From Bdellovibrionota bacterium (GTDB lineage Bacteria; Bdellovibrionota; Bdellovibrionia; Bdellovibrionales; JAEYZS01): a stretch of 57,001 nt of DNA. Positions 42,446 through 50,807 of the stretch are shown here, in pieces. How positions within the stretch are numbered: position 1 is the first letter of the stretch; every line of letters starts with the position of its first letter. The notes below the pieces were generated by a model that saw nothing but the letters and a program-made list of their open reading frames with translations, was not told the origin of the DNA and did no database searches. The position numbers and the translations under genes are program-made. The stretch lies in assembly GCA_040386775.1 (NCBI GenBank), contig JAZKEU010000008.1:8474-65474 (forward strand), written 5' to 3'.

Positions 42446-43714
42446 TCAGGTAACTTTAGAAAAGACAACTGAAGCGTTTGTTCCACCAAATCCGAAGCTG
42501 TTATTTATAACATGATTGATTTTAGTATTTCTTGCAGTTTTTGGCACATAATCCAAATCACAATCAGGCGATGGATTTTCTAGATTGATTGTTGGAGGAG
42601 CCACTTGATCGTGAACGGCCAAGGCACAGAACGCACTCTCTAGAGCGCCAGCAGCACCAAGCAAATGTCCGGTCATACTTTTTGTACTAGAAACCATTAT
42701 TTTTTTAGCGTGATCTTTAAATACGTGTTTGATAGCAAGAGTTTCTAAACCATCACCAACAGGAGTGGATGTTCCGTGAGCATTCACATACTGAATGTCT
42801 TCAGGGTTTAATCTGGCGTCGGTGAGAGCTGCTCTCATTGAATCTTGAGCGCCTCTATGCTCCGGTGCGGGTGAAGTGATATGGTATGCATCACTACTCA
42901 AACCGTAGCCAGTTATTTCAGCGTAAATTCTTGCGCCTCTTTTTACTGCGGCTTCATAGCTTTCCAAAATTAAAACAGCAGAACCTTCGCTCAATACAAA
43001 ACCATCACGGTCTTGATCAAAAGGTCTTGAGGCTTTTTTAGGTTCATCGTTTCTGGTAGAGAGAGCTTTCATATTTTCAAAGCCTGCGATTGCTGTTGGT
43101 ACGACTGCACTCTCTGCTCCGCCTGCGATCATCATATCCGCAAATCCTGATCTCACGTACCTTACGGCTTCGCCGATAGCGTGAGCTCCTGAAGAGCATG
43201 CAGAAGTAATGCAGTAGCTTGGACCTTGTGCTCCGACTCTCATACTCAAATAGCCAGCTGCCATATTGGCAATGACCATAGGAATATAAAATGGAGAAAC
43301 TCTCCCGTGACCTTTTTCAAGGAGGTTAGAGTGTTGAGCTTCGATCGCCGGTAATCCACCGATTCCCACGCCGATAAAGCAGCCTACTTTTTTTCTGTTG
43401 AGATCGTTGATTTCAAATCCTGAATCCTTCAGAGCATCTTGGCCAGCGACCATTGTCAGCTGAATGAAGCGATCCATTTTTTTGACTTCTTTTTTTTCGA
43501 TGTAATTTTCAGTTTGAAAATTCTTAACTTCGCCTGCGATTTGACAATCGTAGGTTGAAGCATCGAATTGCGTGATGCGGTCAATACCAGAAACACCTTC
43601 TAGAATATTCTTCCAGGATTCACGAGTTGTGTTACCAGTGGGACAGACAAGTCCAATCCCGGTAACGACGACGCGTCTCTCAGTCGAAGGTGTTGATCTA
43701 GTATAGTTCATCAT
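42446..43714 (-). CDS. fabF: 3-oxoacyl-ACP synthase II
   Basis: Condensing enzyme for chain elongation. 422 aa. N-terminus RRVVVTGIGLVCPTGNTT, catalytic Cys in ITSACSSGAHAIG, histidines in NAHGTSTPVGD and KSMTGHLLGAAGALES, and C-terminal NNSFGFGGTNAS. The ATG overlaps the acpP stop in TAATG. Complete. Confidence 0.97.
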   Translation of the reverse strand: MMNYTRSTPSTERRVVVTGIGLVCPTGNTTRESWKNILEGVSGIDRITQFDASTYDCQIAGEVKNFQTENYIEKKEVKKMDRFIQLTMVAGQDALKDSGFEINDLNRKKVGCFIGVGIGGLPAIEAQHSNLLEKGHGRVSPFYIPMVIANMAAGYLSMRVGAQGPSYCITSACSSGAHAIGEAVRYVRSGFADMMIAGGAESAVVPTAIAGFENMKALSTRNDEPKKASRPFDQDRDGFVLSEGSAVLILESYEAAVKRGARIYAEITGYGLSSDAYHITSPAPEHRGAQDSMRAALTDARLNPEDIQYVNAHGTSTPVGDGLETLAIKHVFKDHAKKIMVSSTKSMTGHLLGAAGALESAFCALAVHDQVAPPTINLENPSPDCDLDYVPKTARNTKINHVINNSFGFGGTNASVVFSKVT

Positions 43715-43956
43715 TACAGTTGAACACCTTTTGACTCAAGGTAGTCTTGTACGTTTTTAACAGAAGCTAATTTCTCAGCGTCTTCATCTGGAATTTCGAT
43801 ATCGAATTCTTCTTCCATAGCCATAATAAGCTCAACGATGTCTAGGCTATCAGCACCTAAATCGTCGATGAATTTTGCTTCAAACTTTACTCTCTCTGGA
43901 TCTACACCAAGTTGTTCTACGATGATGTCTTTGATCTTTGGTTTTACAGTTGCCAT
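43714..43956 (-). CDS. acpP: Acyl carrier protein
   Basis: 80 aa acidic four-helix carrier. The phosphopantetheine site is Ser37 in [24 protein letters not shown] lies upstream of the ATG on the minus strand. It is separated from fabG by a 115-bp spacer that holds a hairpin and tandem repeats, unlike the other tight junctions in this operon. Confidence 0.97.
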   Translation of the reverse strand: MATVKPKIKDIIVEQLGVDPERVKFEAKFIDDLGADSLDIVELIMAMEEEFDIEIPDEDAEKLASVKNVQDYLESKGVQL

Positions 43957-43981
43957 TTTAATTCTCTCCTCTTAACCTTTG

Positions 43982-43999
43982 GTGGCGGATTCTCGCCAC
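43982..43999 (-). other. Hairpin upstream of acpP
   Basis: GTGGCG and CGCCAC arms with a 6-nt loop, located about 25-43 nt upstream of the acpP ATG in the fabG-acpP spacer. No T-run follows, so it is more likely an RNA-stabilising or processing structure than a terminator. Confidence 0.55.
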
Positions 44000-44039
44000 A
44001 CCTAAAGTGTTAGTATATTAATATTCTAATTTTAAAAAC

Positions 44040-44086
44040 CCAATTCATGTCCGATCTAATTCATATCTGGTCTAATTCATATATAA
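44040..44086. repeat. Three 16-bp tandem repeats at fabG 3' end
   Basis: AATTCAT occurs at 44042, 44058 and 44074, exactly 16 bp apart, within longer partly matching units (TCTAATTCATAT is shared by the last two). The unit at 44071-44086 covers the fabG stop codon (44072-44074), so the array spans the coding end and the spacer. Confidence 0.7.
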
Positions 44087-44815
44087 GCCACCATTGACGT
44101 GCAACGTGTGACCTGTGATGTAGCTTGATTCTTCGCTCAATAAAAACGCGACAGCATTAGCTACATCCTTTGCGCTTCCAACTTTTCCTAAAGGAATTCT
44201 GGAAAACATTTTTTCTTTTTGTTCTTCCGTGAGTTCTTGAGTCATATCCGATTCAATAAATCCTGGAGCAACACAATTTGATCTAATATTTCTACTTGAA
44301 AGTTCTAAGGCAAGTGATCGGCTAAAACCTTCGACACCTGCTTTAGTTGCTGTGTAGTTCGTTTGTCCTGGATTTCCAGTGTGACCTACAACGCTTGAGA
44401 TATTTACGATAGAACCTTTTCTCGCTTTTAACATAGGTTTGAGTACGAGCTTAGAGCAGTAGAATGCACCTCTCAAGTTCACTTGATAAACTTGATCGAA
44501 ATCTTCTAAAGACATTCTCAATATCAATTGATCTTTGGTGATTCCTGCGTTGTTCACTAAGCCATCGAGGCCTTGGAATTTTTCTAAAATTTTTGCGATA
44601 GCCTCATTCATGGAAGTTTCGTTAGAAACATCCATTTGTACCATCATGTGATTGGAGGGATTTTTAAGACTACTCAAGATTTTTTCAGCAGATGCTTGGT
44701 TTGAAGAATATGTAAAAGCAACGTGTGCGCCAAGTTCAGCAAGATGCTGAACTATTCCGGCTCCAATACCGCGGCTTCCACCAGTGACTAAAATTTTCTT
44801 TCCGGTCAAATTCAT
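44072..44815 (-). CDS. fabG: 3-oxoacyl-ACP reductase
   Basis: SDR-family NADPH-dependent reductase. 247 aa. Cofactor motif ILVTGGSRGIGAGI, NNAG in LVNNAGITKDQ, the catalytic Ser in NISSVVGHTGNPGQ, and YTATKAG with the catalytic Tyr/Lys. C-terminus ITGHTLHVNGGLYMN is typical. 11 nt after fabD. Confidence 0.97.
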   Translation of the reverse strand: MNLTGKKILVTGGSRGIGAGIVQHLAELGAHVAFTYSSNQASAEKILSSLKNPSNHMMVQMDVSNETSMNEAIAKILEKFQGLDGLVNNAGITKDQLILRMSLEDFDQVYQVNLRGAFYCSKLVLKPMLKARKGSIVNISSVVGHTGNPGQTNYTATKAGVEGFSRSLALELSSRNIRSNCVAPGFIESDMTQELTEEQKEKMFSRIPLGKVGSAKDVANAVAFLLSEESSYITGHTLHVNGGLYMN

Positions 44816-44826
44816 TAACGAAATCC

Positions 44827-45777
44827 CTAGAGATCTGCCTCTAATTTTTTGAAATCTTCAATAGTTTCGATATTCAATGTTGAGAGAGCCTCGGAGTCAA
44901 TTTTTTTCACCAATCCGCTCAATACTTTGCCTGGGCCCACCTCTATACAACGCGTAACACCTAATTCTCTCAACTTTATAACGCTTTGTACCCATTTTAC
45001 CGGGGCAGAAATTTGTGAAATTAGGTTTTTTTGGATCTCATTTGCCTCTGATGTAGGCATCGCTGTAACGTTCTGAACCACTGGGAATTTAGCCAAAGAG
45101 TACTTTAATTTTGAAATCACGGGAGTCATCTCAAGTTGTGCCGGCATCATCATCGAGCAGTGGAATGGGGCAGACACATTAAGGGGAATGAACTTGGCCT
45201 TGATTTGTGTTGCAAGCTCTGAAGTTTTCCAATTGGCCATCAACCATTCTCCCGCTTTTGCAGATCCACTGATCACAACCTGTCCAGGGGCATTGTAATT
45301 TGCGGGTTCTAGAATTTCTTTTGATTCTTTTTGAACCCACTGACAAATTTTTTCTACATTTTCATTTTCACAACCCAGAACTGCGATCATCGCACCTTCG
45401 CCCGGAGGAACTGCTTTCTGCATCAATTCGCCTCTGATGCGAACAGTTTTAATCGCTTCAGCAAAATCAAGCACACCGTTGGAAACCAATGCTGAATATT
45501 CCCCAAGAGAATGTCCAGCGCAGATCTTTTTCTTTTCTTTTAGAATGTCTTTTAGAATTCTATCAAGAGCTACGCTCACTAGTAAGATTGCAGGTTGTGT
45601 GTTGTGCGTGAGTTTTAGATCGGAATCTGGTCCGTCAAAGAGAAGCTTTTTGAGATTGATTTGGAGAGCGTCACTGCCTTCGTCGAAAGTGTGCTTAACA
45701 TCTTTGAAGTTTTCGTAAAAAACTTTACCCATCCCTACAAATTGTGATCCTTGGCCTGGGAAAATTAAACCTAACAT
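44827..45777 (-). CDS. fabD: Malonyl-CoA:ACP transacylase
   Basis: Loads malonyl groups onto ACP. 316 aa. FPGQGSQFVGMG, active-site Ser90 in AGHSLGEYSAL, the substrate Arg in RGELMQKAVPPGEGAM, and the catalytic His in APFHCSMM. Its ribosome site (AAAGGA, minus strand, 45782-45787) overlaps the left arm of the inverted repeat at 45784-45812. Confidence 0.96.
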   Translation of the reverse strand: MLGLIFPGQGSQFVGMGKVFYENFKDVKHTFDEGSDALQINLKKLLFDGPDSDLKLTHNTQPAILLVSVALDRILKDILKEKKKICAGHSLGEYSALVSNGVLDFAEAIKTVRIRGELMQKAVPPGEGAMIAVLGCENENVEKICQWVQKESKEILEPANYNAPGQVVISGSAKAGEWLMANWKTSELATQIKAKFIPLNVSAPFHCSMMMPAQLEMTPVISKLKYSLAKFPVVQNVTAMPTSEANEIQKNLISQISAPVKWVQSVIKLRELGVTRCIEVGPGKVLSGLVKKIDSEALSTLNIETIEDFKKLEADL

Positions 45778-45783
45778 ATAATC

Positions 45784-45933
45784 CTTTACTTAAATTTTAA
45801 ATAAACAGGCGAAATCTTAAATACCTCAAAACTTACTTAAAGTTCTTTTACTTACGCGGCCGAGCGGAATCTTTTAAAATATAAAAATCTCATCGGCCTT
45901 GTGGTCGCCTGTTTATTTAAAATTTAAGTAAAG
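45784..45933. repeat. Perfect 29-bp inverted repeat, fabH/fabD junction
   Basis: Arms 45784-45812 and 45905-45933 are exact reverse complements over 29 bp, with 92 bp between. The right arm encodes the last codons and stop of fabH; the left arm touches the ribosome site of fabD. In the mRNA the arms could pair and partly hide that site. A minor inner pairing (GGCCGA / TCGGCC) lies in the loop. Also compatible with a ~150-bp miniature element with terminal inverted repeats. Confidence 0.95.
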
Positions 45934-46906
45934 CGCTTCCGGAAGTCAAACCTGCTCCAAACGCGGAGAGTAAAATGTGTTGGCCACGTTTAATTCTGCC
46001 ATCAGTTACGGCATGATCAAAAGCAATTGGGATTGAAGCAGCAGAAGTATTACCCGTAAAATGAATTGTACTTACGACTTTTTCCGTTGGAATTTTAAAA
46101 TGTTTTGCTACGGATTCAGTGATTCTCATGTTTGCTTGATGGGGGATGAACCAATCCACTTTTTCTAAGGGCATATTGTTTTGGTCCAGAGCCATTTGAG
46201 CGCAATCCACAAGAGTTCTTACCGCATTTTTAAAAATCTCTTTACCCTTCATATTGATGTATTGAAATTCGTATTCAACGACTTTGTCTGAGAAAGGTTG
46301 AGTCGGTTTGTGGTTCCCTTTGAGTTCTAATAGGTGTCCCAATTGTCCATCAGCAAAGAGGTGAGTGCTATAGATTTTAGAGTCTGAATTTTCATCAGCT
46401 CGCGAAATAATTACGCAACCGGCTCCATCACCAAAAAGGATCGAAGTGTTTCTGTCTTTGTAATCTACGAGTCGAGTTAAAATCTCAGCGCCAATAACCA
46501 AAACATTTTTGTACATTCCTGTTTTGATAAATTGATCGGCAATAGAGAGTGAATAAACAAAACCAGAACACGCTGCGGATAAATCAAAAGCAAAAATATG
46601 TCTGCATCCGAGCTTAGCTTGGACCATACACGCTGTTGAAGGCATTACTTGGTCCCCGGAAACGGTTGCCACAATGATCATATCGATGTCTTCAGGTTTT
46701 AGATTGGCTCTTTGAAGGGCGACCCTCGCGGCATTCACGCAAAGGTCACTTGTGACTTCTGATTCAGATGCGACAGAACGCTCTTCGATGCCCGTGCGCT
46801 CGACAATCCATTCGGCTGTCGTGTCGACCATTTTTTCAATGTCTTTATTAGTGAGTTTCTTGAGTGGAAGGTAAGAGCCAGTAGATAGAATCTTGGAGTT
46901 GTACAA
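45917..46906 (-). CDS. fabH: 3-oxoacyl-ACP synthase III
   Basis: Initiates fatty acid synthesis by condensing acetyl-CoA (or branched acyl-CoA) with malonyl-ACP. 329 aa. Triad: Cys113 in DLSAACSGFVYSL, His in WFIPHQANMRI, Asn in HFTGNTSAAS. Ends SGSALLKF. Start is TTG with GGGAG 6-7 nt upstream. Downstream of rpmF without an intervening plsX. Confidence 0.96.
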   Translation of the reverse strand: MYNSKILSTGSYLPLKKLTNKDIEKMVDTTAEWIVERTGIEERSVASESEVTSDLCVNAARVALQRANLKPEDIDMIIVATVSGDQVMPSTACMVQAKLGCRHIFAFDLSAACSGFVYSLSIADQFIKTGMYKNVLVIGAEILTRLVDYKDRNTSILFGDGAGCVIISRADENSDSKIYSTHLFADGQLGHLLELKGNHKPTQPFSDKVVEYEFQYINMKGKEIFKNAVRTLVDCAQMALDQNNMPLEKVDWFIPHQANMRITESVAKHFKIPTEKVVSTIHFTGNTSAASIPIAFDHAVTDGRIKRGQHILLSAFGAGLTSGSALLKF

Positions 46907-46938
46907 AGATGCTCCCTTACCTTAAAAGTTATTAAAGA

Positions 46939-47118
46939 TTATTGCTTAGCTGCAACTACTAGGCGGCCTTTATAATGACCACATGATTTGCAAACGATAT
47001 GTGGTTTTTTTGCAGTTCCACAGTTTGCGCAAGTTGAATTACCAGGCTTAACTAGAAAATCGTGTGATCTTCTCATTCCTCTTTTTGATCTCGTCATCTT
47101 ATCCGATGGATGAGCCAT
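46939..47118 (-). CDS. rpmF: 50S ribosomal protein L32
   Basis: 59 aa, found by translating the minus strand between fabH and yceD. Starts MAHPSDKMTRSKRGMRRSHD, the L32 N-terminus, then a zinc ribbon with Cys30/Cys33 (CANC) and Cys43/Cys46 (CKSC), and ends KGRLVVAAKQ. Its place between yceD and the fab genes is conserved in many proteobacteria. Confidence 0.96.
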   Translation of the reverse strand: MAHPSDKMTRSKRGMRRSHDFLVKPGNSTCANCGTAKKPHIVCKSCGHYKGRLVVAAKQ

Positions 47119-47215
47119 GCTATGTTCCTCGTTCTTTTATGTAGTTTTTTTGAAAGGATGTAATTTCGCTTGTCTGACACATGTTTGTCAAACACAAATT
47201 AAGGTTCCCTTCGAT

Positions 47216-47713
47216 TTAGTTTTTCTTAAGGTTTTTAAGTACTTCAAAGGGGCTCTTTAAAGGACTTTCAACGTTTTGCTGTAGATATTTTTGGTATGGA
47301 GATCCTTCAACACAAAGAGGTTGGCCGCTGGCATTTACTTCTTGCGTGCATTTTGGTTGAATTGGCATATTTAAGCCCACTAATTCATCAACTATGGGTC
47401 TTAAATCAATTTCATTGCCGTTCACGTAATGGATTTCAAGATCATTGGGGTCCACATCCACTTCTTTAAGCTGTCTGGCAATCTTTCCCTCTATCATCAT
47501 CATTTCATGGAATTTTTCTTTTACCGGAACTTTCATGGGGCTGGTACAAAACGAACATTCCGTATCGATTTCTGCTTCCACTTCGCCGTTGATGTCGAAG
47601 CCATTTTTGAGCGGATATATAAAGCCTTTAACGCTTAAACCGTCTTCTTGAAAATCAAAATCTTCTCCCTCATGAGGGATATCGCGCGCTGAAATAATCA
47701 TGGGGCAAAACAT
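47216..47713 (-). CDS. yceD: YceD/DUF177 family protein
   Basis: 165 aa. The ATG at 47713 has AAAGG 4-5 nt upstream; a TTG lies 24 nt earlier. DUF177 pattern: ISGEVEAEIDTECSFCTSPM-like CxxC region, ending with a negatively charged, then basic, C-terminus (VLKNLKKN). Members are linked to 23S rRNA accumulation and sit next to rpmF, as here. Confidence 0.88.
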   Translation of the reverse strand: MFCPMIISARDIPHEGEDFDFQEDGLSVKGFIYPLKNGFDINGEVEAEIDTECSFCTSPMKVPVKEKFHEMMMIEGKIARQLKEVDVDPNDLEIHYVNGNEIDLRPIVDELVGLNMPIQPKCTQEVNASGQPLCVEGSPYQKYLQQNVESPLKSPFEVLKNLKKN

Positions 47714-47782
47714 ATGACCTTTGGTGGGTTTTTTCAATGTAAAACTGGAAGAGGTGGGAAGTCGGGCTTATACTCTATAGAT

Positions 47783-48688
47783 ATGCAAAAAAAATTCAAC
47801 ATCCTGGTCTTATTAGCATTACTTTCTGTCTCTCAAGCTGCTCTTGCGGTGAAAGAAGTTATCTTTAGGCAGCAGACCCAAGTTTATTCAAAACGAAATG
47901 AAAATTCAGAAGTGCTCGGAGTTTATGATCGCGGAGACACGGTTCCGATTTCCAGTAAGGTTTATGGTGCTTGGAGAAAAGTGATCGTGGATGTTCAAGG
48001 CAAAAAAACTGTGGCCTGGGTGCTTACAAAAGACATTCGTGGTGCGCGGATCAAAGACTCAAAAGCTCGTCAAATGGAAGAAGATGAAAAGGATGGACAG
48101 ATCTCTTACCGCCGAAGAACGGGCGTAGGAATCATGGGGAATCTTTCTTATGTTTATCAAACTCAGGGTTCCGTGAACGTACAGACCAGCATTCCGGGTG
48201 TTACTCCCGAGGTGAGCTATTCCAGTTTGAGTGGGGCGAACGTGTTTGTAGGATTATTTGGAGATTTCAATATCTCAGATACGATGGCAATCCGTGGGTA
48301 TTTCGCAATGAGAAACATGAAAAGATCAGGTTCGGCGGCAACTCAAGGCGCGAGCGGTAACTTTACGATCACGCAAGATATGATGGCGCTGGGATCTACT
48401 TTAAAATTCTATGCTTCAAAGAATGCAATATTCTGGTGGGGGCCGGGCCTAGAGATCGCAAAGACGACAAAGTTTGACGTGAAAGGCAGCACACCTATCG
48501 ATACATCATTTGAAGGTACCGTTACGGAAGATCCATTGTACGCCCTGGCAACATTGAGTGCGGGTTACGATTTGAATTTGTCCGGCAGGTTCTTTATTCT
48601 ACCAGAAATCAAAGTGGGAATCGTACCCAATGGTGATCCCATTCTCATGACATTCGAAGTGCTCATTCCCATCGCATTCACCTTCTAA
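47783..48688 (+). CDS. SH3-domain plus outer-membrane barrel protein
   Basis: 301 aa; start at the ATG at 47783 gives the signal peptide MQKKFNILVLLALLSVSQAALA. Residues 25-95 look like a bacterial SH3 domain (QTQVYSKRNENSEVLGVYDRGD..GAWRKVIV..GKKTVAWVLTKDI). After a charged linker, residues about 125-301 are amphipathic beta strands ending IPIAFTF, a barrel-type C-terminus. Joining a periplasmic SH3 (peptidoglycan-facing) to a barrel suggests an envelope anchor. Role unknown. Confidence 0.75.
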   Translation: MQKKFNILVLLALLSVSQAALAVKEVIFRQQTQVYSKRNENSEVLGVYDRGDTVPISSKVYGAWRKVIVDVQGKKTVAWVLTKDIRGARIKDSKARQMEEDEKDGQISYRRRTGVGIMGNLSYVYQTQGSVNVQTSIPGVTPEVSYSSLSGANVFVGLFGDFNISDTMAIRGYFAMRNMKRSGSAATQGASGNFTITQDMMALGSTLKFYASKNAIFWWGPGLEIAKTTKFDVKGSTPIDTSFEGTVTEDPLYALATLSAGYDLNLSGRFFILPEIKVGIVPNGDPILMTFEVLIPIAFTF

Positions 48689-48729
48689 AAAGGTACCCCC
48701 TAGTTTTTCGCGTCCATAATGCGTCAAAA
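48688..48729 (+). repeat. Dispersed 42-nt intergenic repeat, copy B
   Basis: Starts AAAAGGTACCCC and ends TGCGTCAAAA; pairs with copy A at 5888-5929 (minus). It begins at the last base of the SH3/barrel gene's stop codon and lies between that gene and prfC. Confidence 0.75.
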
Positions 48730-48769
48730 GGACTGACATCCTAATATTTTTTAGGTAGAACATTTTTCT

Positions 48770-50428
48770 GTGGCTGAAATTGCAACGTTAAATCAAAAAA
48801 CTATCAATGATGAGATAGCAAGGCGTAAAACCTTTGCCATCATCTCGCATCCTGATGCGGGGAAAACAACTTTAACTGAAAAATTGTTGTTTTATGGCGG
48901 CGTGGTGCGCGAAGCGGGTTCCGTTAAGGCCAAAGCTGGAAAGAAACACGCAACATCCGACTGGATGGAGATGGAGCGCAAGCGCGGAATCTCGATCACT
49001 ACAACGGCGATTCAATTTGAACACAAAGGCTTTTGTATCAACCTTCTCGATACTCCCGGCCATAAAGACTTTTCTGAAGATACTTACAGAACATTGATGG
49101 CTGTGGATGCGGCCGTGATGTTGATCGATGCCGCAAAAGGTGTCGAGGAGCAAACTAAAAAACTTTTTCAAGTTTGTCGTAAGGCGGGAATTCCGATTTT
49201 TACCTTCGTCAATAAGCTCGATAGAGAAGCGAAGAACCCTCTGCAAATCATCGATGAAATTGAAAACGTTCTTAAGATGGACTGCACAGCAGTGAACTGG
49301 CCGATCGGCAGTGGGCAATCTTTCCGTGGAGTTTATGATGTTTTGGATAAGCAATTCCATGCTTTTGACATTGCGGTTTTAGAGCGCGGTGAAAAACCAA
49401 AATCTCAAACTTATGAATCTGTAGAAGATTTAAAAACTCATCCCGACTTTCAAACTTCATTTGTACAGCAAGCTCTTGATAATTTTATCAACGAGATTGA
49501 TTTGATCAATACAGCAGGACATTCCTTTGATAAAGATCGCATCATGAAGGGTGATCTTTCGCCGGTGTTCTTTGGATCCGCGATGAATAATTTTGGTATG
49601 GAGCTGTTCTTAGACTACTTTATTGATCTTGCGCCCAGTCCGGTGCCGAGAGCCACAACCAAAGGAACAACTCATTCTCAAGCGGAAAAATTTTCTGGCG
49701 TGATTTTTAAAATTCAAGCCAATATGGACGTGAATCATCGAGATAGCTTGGCGTTTTTAAGAATTTGTTCGGGTGCTTACGAAAAGGGTTTGAAAGTGAA
49801 TCTTCCTCGAACGGGCAAAGAATACAAGGTGAACAATGCTTTTTCAATTCTGGGTAGAGATCGAACTCCGATTGATAACGCTTTTGCTGGGGATATCATT
49901 GGTATCGTGGACACTTCCAATTCGCTTCGCATTGGCGACACATTAGCTGTACAAAAAGATATTGAATACGTTGTGTGGACAAGATTTTTACCTGAAGTGT
50001 TTGCCGATCTAAGATTGATGGATCCTGAAAAAAGAAAACAACTGAATAAAGGTTTAGAGCAATTGTCAGGCGAGGGAATTATCCAGTGCTTAACCACCTC
50101 TACTCAATCGAGCGTGCTGCCAACGTTGGGAGCTATTGGGGATCTTCAGTTTGAAGTATTATCAAGTCGGCTTCTTTCGGAGTACGGCGTGAATGTGAAG
50201 GTGACTAAGCTTCCGTGGGTGACGTCACGGCTCCTGGTTACTGATACCGATGAATATAAAAATTCAACATCCAGTGATTGGACCTTTATCAATGATGCTG
50301 ATGGAAATACAGTGATGCTCTTTTCGACGGAGTGGAGTGTGCGAACTTTCGAAGCCATAAATAAGGGTGTAGTTTTGGCTTCGGACTACGAATCCTTTAA
50401 TAAATTAAAAAAAGAACTTAAGAACTAA
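48770..50428 (+). CDS. prfC: Peptide chain release factor 3
   Basis: Class II release-factor GTPase that recycles RF1/RF2. 552 aa. P-loop SHPDAGKTTLTEKLL near residue 27, switch GISITTT, DTPGHKDF, NKLDREA, and C-terminal domains SSDWTFINDADGNTV with QLSGEGIIQ. Starts with GTG; slightly longer than the E. coli protein by an N-terminal 14 residues or so. Ends over the stop of a convergent gene. Confidence 0.96.
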   Translation: MAEIATLNQKTINDEIARRKTFAIISHPDAGKTTLTEKLLFYGGVVREAGSVKAKAGKKHATSDWMEMERKRGISITTTAIQFEHKGFCINLLDTPGHKDFSEDTYRTLMAVDAAVMLIDAAKGVEEQTKKLFQVCRKAGIPIFTFVNKLDREAKNPLQIIDEIENVLKMDCTAVNWPIGSGQSFRGVYDVLDKQFHAFDIAVLERGEKPKSQTYESVEDLKTHPDFQTSFVQQALDNFINEIDLINTAGHSFDKDRIMKGDLSPVFFGSAMNNFGMELFLDYFIDLAPSPVPRATTKGTTHSQAEKFSGVIFKIQANMDVNHRDSLAFLRICSGAYEKGLKVNLPRTGKEYKVNNAFSILGRDRTPIDNAFAGDIIGIVDTSNSLRIGDTLAVQKDIEYVVWTRFLPEVFADLRLMDPEKRKQLNKGLEQLSGEGIIQCLTTSTQSSVLPTLGAIGDLQFEVLSSRLLSEYGVNVKVTKLPWVTSRLLVTDTDEYKNSTSSDWTFINDADGNTVMLFSTEWSVRTFEAINKGVVLASDYESFNKLKKELKN

Positions 50429-50736
50429 TTCAAATAGCAGCCAGCAAAACCAAATGTTGGTTTTGTGCCGGGCTCGTTATTGATTTTAGTAACGTTGGAT
50501 TCTTCGGTCTCAGTGTTTGTGCAGATCGTAGAAAATGTTTTCTTCGTAATTTGTGAATTACAGGTTAAGAGTTCTTTAGGAGCAGTTGGACAAGTCACAT
50601 GAACTGTTACTTCAGATTCATTTTCCATAAAGTCTTCGAAAGTTTGCGTGCAAGAGCAGGTGTAAATCGGAGGAGTTCTTGCAATGGATGTTGTGGCGAT
50701 AAAAGTGAGTGCTGTGATCAATAAAGTTTTAAACAT
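50425..50736 (-). CDS. Small secreted hypothetical protein
   Basis: 103 aa from the ATG at 50736 (GGGAG 5 nt upstream; another ATG 12 nt earlier precedes that site). Signal peptide MFKTLLITALTFIATTSIART. Six cysteines in the mature part, e.g. YTCSCTQ, VTCPTA, LTCNSQ, TICTNT and AGCYLN, suggest a disulphide-rich fold. No family recognised. Confidence 0.7.
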   Translation of the reverse strand: MFKTLLITALTFIATTSIARTPPIYTCSCTQTFEDFMENESEVTVHVTCPTAPKELLTCNSQITKKTFSTICTNTETEESNVTKINNEPGTKPTFGFAGCYLN

Positions 50737-50807
50737 AAAATCTCCCATTGATATTTTAGTCTTACAATTTAATTAACGCAGAGTTTATTCGGCGCCGCAA
50801 GTGATAT

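Noticed and set aside
48872-49360. 162-codon minus-strand frame opposite prfC
   Set aside because: Antisense shadow of a fully conserved RF3 region.
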